The position numbers were made by a program, and so were the translations under genes. This document shows, in pieces, positions 57,010 through 64,000 of a stretch of 64,000 nucleotides of DNA; position 1 is the stretch's first letter, and every line of letters starts with the position of its first letter. The stretch covers positions 350,001 to 414,000 of the forward strand of contig JAKLTH010000223.1 in NCBI GenBank assembly GCA_025175895.1, given 5' to 3'. This stretch comes from Wurfbainia villosa. Taxonomy: Eukaryota; Streptophyta; Magnoliopsida; Zingiberales; Zingiberaceae. The notes beneath the pieces were generated by a model. That model saw only the letters and a list, made by a program, of their open reading frames with translations, was not told where the DNA came from and did not search any database.

Positions 57010-60000
57010 GTCTTAGATGGCACAGGCATAAGAGCGAGTAAACAGCAATCATTGCGTAGATGAAAGCAATATATCGTGGCACGCTAGAAGGCTAATCGAC
57101 GACTGGCGGGTGGGCCTATCTTTACTTGATCCAAGGAAGTGAACCATCCATCCAAACTTAAATGCTTAAATTGAAATCTTTGCTTGCGAGTTCCAAGGAG
57201 GAGAGTAGCGAACCAAAGAAAGAGAGCGATGGAGAACAGAAAGAAACCAAAGAAAGGGGAGCGCTGGACTAGTGTAAGGTCCAAGACAAGTGGTAGATTA
57301 AGGTCCAAGACAAGACTAGTGGTAGAGGTCTAAGGTTAACGGAGCAACTCAACCAGGCAGGGCGGAGGGGACTCAGTGAACGAGGTGCGGTGCGGAAGGA
57401 AGCTTTAAACTCATTTCGAAACGAGGAATTCAGTTGAGTTGGGTGGAGTGAAGTCGTTCCAATGGGACTAGGCATAAGGAGAGGACTCAAAAGACTTTAA
57501 AGACAGGAACGAAGCCAGCCGGATAAGCAGTAGAGCCAGCGTCATTAAAGAACTTCACCCGGAGAAGCTGCGAAGAGCAGGGGAGAGAATAGGACTTTCT
57601 TTGATGGATCTTGGATAGATTGAGATGGATTCAAGATAGAGATTGATAGAGAGCTGGGATTACGTGCAGAATAGAGAGAGCTGGGATTAGTAGTTAGTAG
57701 GTCTGGGATGGGCGAGGTAGGAAGGAAGGATTGATCTTCATGGCCCTAGAGTTTTGAAAGAGCTAGGCAGACCCTGACCCGCCCTCGCTAGCAAGGAATG
57801 GATGGGCTCGCGAGGCAATGGGATTGATTCCTCGTGTTACTGCTCTACGTCGGGGACTTCTTGTCTTTTAGGTGGGCGCTCCCGCTTAACGGGGACTTAT
57901 TGTTTGTCTTTTAGGTAGGTAGGCGCTTAACTATCTTTCTTTTGAAGTTCGCCCCCCTATTACTGGTCTATAGGCGATAGCTACTCTCCCACCTCCCCGC
58001 TTAGTTCAACTAATCGGTCTCCCTCTACGGATTTCTTAAGCCCACGTGTTATGCCTCTTCTTCTCTGTTCTCCTTCCCTTCCCTTTGTGTCACTTCATTT
58101 ACTCCTCATGCTTCCTGGTGGGGATGAAAAGCAAGAAAAGAAGCTCTGCTCTGACATGCCAGCGAAGAGCAGCAGGAGGCGCCCCATTCAGTGAAGCGGA
58201 AGAGACGCAAAGCATCTCCCTCTTTTTTCTAAACTAAACTAGATGCTATTCAAGGCAAAGAGCGAAAGCGAATGGAATCAGCTCAACAAGGAAGGGCTCA
58301 ATAGAAAGAATAGTAGTGAGCCTACAGATTATCACGGGAAGGGGTCGGAATCTCGCAAGGGGGTAGATTCATTACCTGTGTGAGGGATATAGAAATAGGT
58401 TCGCTGGGGAAGATTCATAGCTAAAAGAATGGGGCGAAGCGCATCCTTAGTTCTTCTCGAGCCAAGAGGATAATCTCATTGGAACGCAGTGAATCGGGTC
58501 ATATTGCTTTAGACCCGTGACGTAGACTTTATTTAAGATAAGGGGCGGAGGAAGAGAGGCAAAAGAGGGTAGCGCCAGTACTAAGAGGAGGATGAACCTC
58601 ACAGGCAAAGAAAGGAGTGGGTGAGCTATTCCATAAGAGGGCATGAGCTCGAGCTTCAGTCCTTTCATTAAGTGGTACGCACACAATTAATAAATATAAG
58701 GTGCTGCTGCTGCCCTTAGTACAATTTCTTTGGTGTGCCATTAGCTGCTCTTTTGACTGCTTTGATTACGCCCTGTGCTTATCTTTGATCTTTCTTGTTG
58801 GAATCCATAATTAATAGACCGAAGCGTGGTCTAGCAACTTTCATTCAAGGTTCGGAGCCAGGAAAAGGGGAGTTCCATTTCAATAGACAAAACTCTAGCG
58901 CTTGCTTGCTCCTAGTCTATAGTTGAGTGAGTTGAATCCGAAAGGTTGTCCGGCCGGAAAACAGAGTGAGTGCGAATCAGAACTCCTATTCTATTCATTC
59001 CTACCCTACCCCAACCGAGAAAGCCTTAGAAACCCAGCTATGCCATGAGTCTGATAAAGTATAAGTAGAGATCGTAGCTTTACTGCTCATGCCTGCAGAC
59101 GGGCGTCACAAATTGCTAAAGAACTCTTTCTCCACTCCTCTTTAAAGCCTGCAACGAAAGCCGCCTATTTTCAGCCTATGTGCCGTGAATCATGTGGAGG
59201 GGTCTGGTAAGGGAGATTCCATATAGTCGAATTGGGTAGTATTGATAGCTAGTTCCGATCCGACAGGGGAGGAGTCAAACCTAGTTAAAGTAGCGGTAGA
59301 GGGGCGCATACTTATCCTCTCGAGTGCCTGCTTCAGCCTGATACTTTAGCGTCCGGTAACTCGTTCTCTTTAATTTGAATGAATCTAGTTCGAACTCTAG
59401 AGCATTACAGTTTGTTGGATCGCGCGCTCACACTAGTTCTTCTTCCTCTTCTCCCAGACCATACTGCTTAAGATAAGAATTCTAAAGGTGGGTCTAATTT
59501 CTTCCTCCCGTCTGCCTTCGCTAAGACCAGCTCTTCTGTAAGCCCACAATCCATCTTTCCAATGGGCGTTTTACTTAGGAGTCTAATTCCCCCGTGCGGA
59601 AGCCGTAGATCCCAATGGGGGGCGGCTGCTTGAATGGTTTAATGAAGCACTTCTACTTCCTCCTTCCTTTCCGTCGTGCTTCCTTTCATTCCCGAAGTTA
59701 GGAGCGAACGACAATGCATCAGACCTGATAGGTCCCAGTCGGCACTCTTCGGTAACACTCCTTTTCCTTTTCATTCAAACTCTATCCAAGCTTGAATACT
59801 TTTCGTGCTCTCGCTCTTCTTCTTTTTGTGCTCCTACCCTCCTAAACTAAGGTCCAAACTGAGGTGAGGATAAAGAGAGCTGGAACCAAGATTGAACGAA
59901 GCCATCATTCCAAAATCATAAAATAGAAGGATAGCATCTCGGAAAGAGAAAGAAGAAGTCATCCTCGTGTCACAACTATCAAGATCTAAATCCTCCCTCG

Positions 60001-63000
60001 TGTGTGACCTTAGGCCTTGAAGTTGAATGCTCAAAGGCTCTGATTATGGAGAAGAGAGTCAGAGGTCCGGGACATTCACTCTTGAGGTAAAGATGGGTGA
60101 GTAGCACTCTTAGTGGAGGTATAAGAGACTCCCTTACCGACCGACCCTATCTATGCTCTGGATTCAGATCCACCCCAAGAGGATGGCGGTGTGTCGGGAG
60201 TGCATTAGTCACGCATCTTGAGGGATTCTACGATTCTTATTTCTCTTTCAAACCAGGAATAGGCTGCCACTCTAGCTGGAGCACTACCTTCCCTACACTT
60301 CCCAGTCCAATCACTACCTTGCCCGCACGGCACAGTCCAATCTCTTCCCAATCTCTGAATTATAAAGAGAGAGAGAGATATAGTGCAGTCCACCATAAGT
60401 CCAAGATCCCTTGCTTGTGAGGAGGACTCAAGAGTAGAATCGTACTTAAATGATTCTTAGTTACATAGGCACCCTTTCCTTACCTTAAGAAAAGAGGGGC
60501 AAGTGCTACCCTTTTCCCTTCTTCCAATTTCCCTTCTTCGTGTTGTCATGCAAATAGGAAGGAATCAGAGGTCTTTCGCACGAGAGGTAAGCCAGTAAAG
60601 GAAAGTCTAGGCCAGATAACTAGTTATGCAGCCTAGCAAATGGGCCGGATTCATAGTCATTCAAAAGGAGAAGACGACCGGTGTGATTGGGACGGTCTCT
60701 GTCCCCAAGAGCGGGGAAGGGAGGAGGAGGCCGGATAACCATCTGCCCTAGCCGATAGCCGATCTTGTCTAGCCAATAGCAGACTGATAGCTACGTGCTC
60801 CCCTCCCCTATCTAACCGACTGGATTCCCTCACCTCAGCAAAGCATTCACTTCGTTCCAAGCTGTCAGAAATTGTGCAATGAATCACAAGTCTAAGAAAA
60901 CGCACAATTAATACATGTGTTAGAAGCTGTGCAATGAATAACACTTTGTCATTGGATGTTCCACTGTAGCGATTCACCTGTGGGGCGGCGCCCTGCCAAG
61001 TCCAATTTAAACCCGTTCATCTGGAACGTTAGTTAATCGCTCCTTCATCGCACTCATCAGTGGTAATCCCTGAGGATCAGGAGTCAGCATTCAGATCAGT
61101 CAACGGCTTTCGGGTGTAGGCAACGTGTGATCACACCAGTGTTGTTGTTGGAACGTAGTGAACCGCGTCATTGCATTCGCCCCTGGCTTCCGTACGAGGG
61201 GGAGCCGCCTCATTCGCCACTATGAGTGAGTCTTCCACTTGCTTCTTCTGATCGACATCCACTATGATCCCATAACTTATAAGCCTGGATGGGATGAGAA
61301 GAGAAAGAACACTGCCTTCCAATGCGGAAAGCGTCATTACAAGAGCTTCCGATGCCAGAAAAAAGGGTTGCGTTCGCACCTATCTTGAATCGAGAGATGG
61401 GTCCCAGACTCTCTCTCCTTCTTTCATCTCACTTTCCTGACTGGGGATGACATCGCATAGAGCATGCAGCGGGTCTCGCTCGCTCGGGACAGTCTCGCTC
61501 GGCACTCTCGATCGCTTCGGTAGCGGCGTCCTTCGTTCCTTGACTGCTAGACCCTCCCTCTCTCACCCCCAGATGACTCGTGCTTTCCCATGTCCGCATA
61601 GATTCTTAGTTGCAGTTGCCCACTAAGCTCCGCTCTGCGTCGTTGAGCTGAGCCCCTTCGAGTCGGGTCTTTCCTTCGCACCGCACAGGAGGACTTGAAA
61701 GGGACTCGCCGCTTTATCTTACTTTTCAATGTTGTACAATTCCCTCGCTGGCCTATGATGGACATAGAAAGAAAGAAAGGGATGGAAGATCAGTAGGACT
61801 TACTAATATCTAGCCATTAACGACCTTAAGCTGCGACAGCGACGTGGCCCGCGCTACCTAGTAATAGTAAGGCCCGCTTAGTGGATTAGTAGAGTATAGA
61901 GTGGAGTGGCCTAATTTCCCATTCCGCACGAAGAAGTGGAGTGGGCTGAGTTTCTTACTTTTAATAAGAGTTCGCCAGTTTGTGGTCGTTCATGTCTTAC
62001 AAGATCCACCACTCAAAAAGGGTAGCGGCAATTGGGCGGATAAGCCCGCGCTGCGCAATTCTGATGTCAGACTTTCAGATGACTTAGTGCAATCGCTCCC
62101 GGGAAGAGGGAGAGGCTCACGACTACTTCAAGCAAGTTGGAAAAGGGTTGAGTTGAGTGCTTCGCTTCACAAGTATTATGAGGCCCTGAATAGAAGGAGA
62201 CGTCAAGCAAGCTACCCTAATAGGCCGGGGAGAACCATTCATTTGCATGTCCAACTTGCCTCTTAGTCTTCCACATCCGAGTTGCCGGGTTCGCTCATCC
62301 CCCACGATTAGCCCATGCTACTTGCCCCATGGCCCTACTCTCCTCTCTAAGCTTTGATAAGTCCTCCAATTCACTGCGTTCCAATTCACTCTCTGCCCAG
62401 TGCTTCACTTGCCCCAGCCCATCCTTAGTCCTGTCCTCATGGGCTATATCTGCATTTCATTGCTCCTTGCACTTTCCCGTCCTAAAGGGAGAGGGCTTCT
62501 TTGGAGAAGAAGGAAGGGCGAAGACCGAAAGGGAGAGGGGACGAGCGACCCCTTTTTAAGCCCAAGCTTATGAATTTCCATTTCTATCTCTCCTACTGCC
62601 TCAGATATCAGAATGAACTCCGATTCCACGCTCCTTGAATCATTCACTCCTCTGAACAATTGAATAGTAGCTCTCTTTACTTTGCTTTGATCATTAACTC
62701 AACTCCTGATCTGATCTACCTCTTTGCTCCCCTGAATGCCTCTCTCTCAATCTCCTTCTGAACTTGATCCTTGTGAGACCGCGTCAGTAGCTATTAGATT
62801 GAGCCCATGTGGAATACCTCAAGTCAGCCCCAATAATCACTCCAAAACGATCGATTGCAAGTTTGATCCAGAACCCTCCTAAATATAAATAAATAAGTAA
62901 ATCCAGATCCAGACATAGAAGACTTCGCTTGCACCTCTCTGGCTTATCGGGCTAACCACTAATCCTATAACCCGGAAAGAGGGAACAGAACCCACTACTG

Positions 63001-63180
63001 TATTCCTCAATGCCATCTACCCAGTCCGAATCAAGTGTTGGAAAAGAAGAGGAAAGAAAGAATCCCTAGTCTCGTTGGAAAAGGAAGGGAAGAATACCTC
63101 GTATGGCACACCAGGATACTCAAACTCAGAGTCAGCGGTCTCGAATACAGATAAGAAAGCATCCTCCACCTCTCAAACCT
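57010..63180. other. Anonymous spacer
   Basis: No gene is recognised. It holds small duplications such as GAGAGCTGGGATTA (57650 and 57680) and GTCTTTTAGGT (57872 and 57905), an AG dinucleotide run near 60365, a repeat B relative near 61155 and a repeat C relative at 61833. Confidence 0.5.
61833..61846 (-). repeat. Dispersed repeat C, inverted partial copy
   Basis: GCGACAGCGACGTG is the reverse complement of the first 14 bases of repeat C. Confidence 0.5.
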
Positions 63181-63187
63181 AGGTACT

Positions 63188-63234
63188 GTGAGCTTTCTAG
63201 GGACAGTGAGCTTTCTAGGGACAGTGAGCTTTCT
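63188..63234 (+). repeat. Tandem repeat, 18 bp x 2.6
   Basis: The unit is GTGAGCTTTCTAGGGACA, at 63188-63205 and 63206-63223, with a partial copy from 63224. Confidence 0.92.
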
Positions 63235-63242
63235 CCTTTACA

Positions 63243-63298
63243 TAACTATCATTCGTTCATATATGCTACGTAACTATCATTCGTTCATATATGCTCTA
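63243..63298 (+). repeat. Tandem repeat, 28 bp x 2
   Basis: The unit begins TAACTATCATTCGTTCATAT. The copies at 63243-63270 and 63271-63298 differ only at the end. Confidence 0.9.
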
Positions 63299-63388
63299 TG
63301 CTTACCTGATTCATGCCTATCAGACATCAGTATATCCTATATGCTCTATGCTTACCTGATTCAGGCATCTCAGACATCAGTATATCCT
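63289..63388 (+). repeat. Tandem repeat, 50 bp x 2
   Basis: The unit begins ATATGCTCTATGCTTACCTG. The copies are at 63289-63338 and 63339-63388 with few differences, and the array overlaps the end of the preceding 28-bp array. Confidence 0.9.
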
Positions 63389-63395
63389 ATATGCA

Positions 63396-63497
63396 TGCTT
63401 TCACTTACCGCCTCTCAGACATCAGTAGATAGTCACCAACATTCGTTCCTATATGCTTTCACTTACCGCCTCTCAGACATCAGTAGATAGTCACCAA
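63396..63497 (+). repeat. Direct repeat, 44 bp, 58-bp period
   Basis: TGCTTTCACTTACCGCCTCT onward is identical over 44 bases at 63396-63439 and 63454-63497. It shares TCAGACATCAGTA with the 50-bp unit before it, so the arrays are related. Confidence 0.92.
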
Positions 63498-63551
63498 ACC
63501 AGGAATGAATGCCATAGTTCACAGACCTGGAATGCCATCATATACAACCAA

Positions 63552-63639
63552 AGCAACCATAGATCACACATGGATAACTCCCGTCAAGCAACCATAGATA
63601 ACTCCCGTCAAGCAACCATAGATCACACATGGATAACTC
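63552..63639 (+). repeat. Three-copy tandem repeat, middle copy shortened
   Basis: AGCAACCATAGATCACACAT onward occurs at 63552-63580 and 63611-63639. The copy between (63587-63605) lacks the TCACACATGGA part. Confidence 0.88.
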
Positions 63640-63897
63640 TCCACTGATGGATGCCCTTGATAACATAATTCATCCCTTGAAGTCAGGTCTTAGCATATCC
63701 GTCTGATTACCTCTGATTCGACTTCACATATGCCATTCCTACTTAGCCAGGAGCCAATTCCACCAACCAGACGAGCGGAAGAAAGGAGTGCTCTCATTCC
63801 CGTACGAAGGAAAGGGAAGAGAGATTAGACGACATAGCCGAGTCCAGACCTACTAATGACTAGGCTAGACCGGACCACCCACCTGCTGCCAATGATG

Positions 63898-63954
63898 GAT
63901 ACCTATATGCTACCTGAACTAGGGCAGAGATACCTATATGCTACCTGAACTAGG
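63898..63954 (+). repeat. Direct repeat, 26 bp, 31-bp period
   Basis: GATACCTATATGCTACCTGA onward occurs at 63898-63923 and 63929-63954, identical. Confidence 0.92.
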
Positions 63955-64000
63955 ACGGATAAGGAATAGTTGCATTCCTGTCTTCTCTGCCTCAGGCCCA

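Noticed and set aside
59395..59410. CTAGTTCGAACTCTAG palindrome-like T-loop match
   Set aside because: It is a simple imperfect palindrome with no tRNA stems around it.
61901..62266. 121-codon open frame on + strand
   Set aside because: No recognisable family, average length for chance, and an overlapping open frame on the opposite strand.
63188..63640. Regular repeats suggesting a CRISPR-like array
   Set aside because: Unit lengths change from array to array, spacers are themselves repeated or absent, and no cas genes exist. These are tandem duplications.

Overview
The window looks like a gene-poor, bloated intergenic stretch of an angiosperm mitochondrial genome, probably a eudicot. Three things support this. 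First, there is a foldable initiator tRNA of plant-mitochondrial type, trnfM-CAU, at 43200-43273. Second, two copies of the plant mitochondrial promoter nonamer CRTAAGAGA, each behind an A/T-rich box, lie 120-200 bases upstream of that tRNA on the same strand. Third, the remaining sequence has the usual patchwork texture of such genomes: purine- and pyrimidine-rich blocks, short open frames on both strands, and hundreds of short degenerate repeats. No intact respiratory, ribosomal-protein, cytochrome-maturation, matR or rRNA gene was recognised. The longest open frame (169 codons) is about what chance gives in 64 kb. The species could not be identified.

Layout. 1-5.7 kb: anonymous spacer carrying one arm of a distant 22-bp inverted repeat. 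5.7-13.2 kb: pyrimidine-rich spacer dense in short dispersed repeats, some with tRNA T-arm-like segments, ending in a nest of hairpins (13.04-13.20 kb). 13.2-33.3 kb: spacer with scattered small repeats and a possible 121-codon membrane-protein frame at 17.7 kb. 33.7-38 kb: purine-rich block with most copies of a repeat that reads GCGACTGAAAGGAGCG. 38.0-38.5 kb: a compositionally different, A-tract-bearing segment that may be imported. 38.5-43 kb: spacer with a good promoter-like site at 41.05 kb, followed by a hairpin. 43.0-43.3 kb: the promoter and trnfM cassette, the only confident gene locus. 43.3-52.7 kb: spacer with an in-frame 81-bp repeat and a 36-bp inverted repeat 1.8 kb apart. 52.7-57 kb: many fresh short tandem and direct duplications. 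57-63.2 kb: spacer. 63.2-64 kb: a dense cluster of tandem repeats.

What works together: the tandem promoter motifs probably drive trnfM, whose product starts mitochondrial translation. Everything else is best read as non-coding DNA shaped by short-repeat duplication and recombination. Region descriptions are by eye. No alignment, folding or database search was run, and repeat family membership was found by reading, so copies will have been missed.
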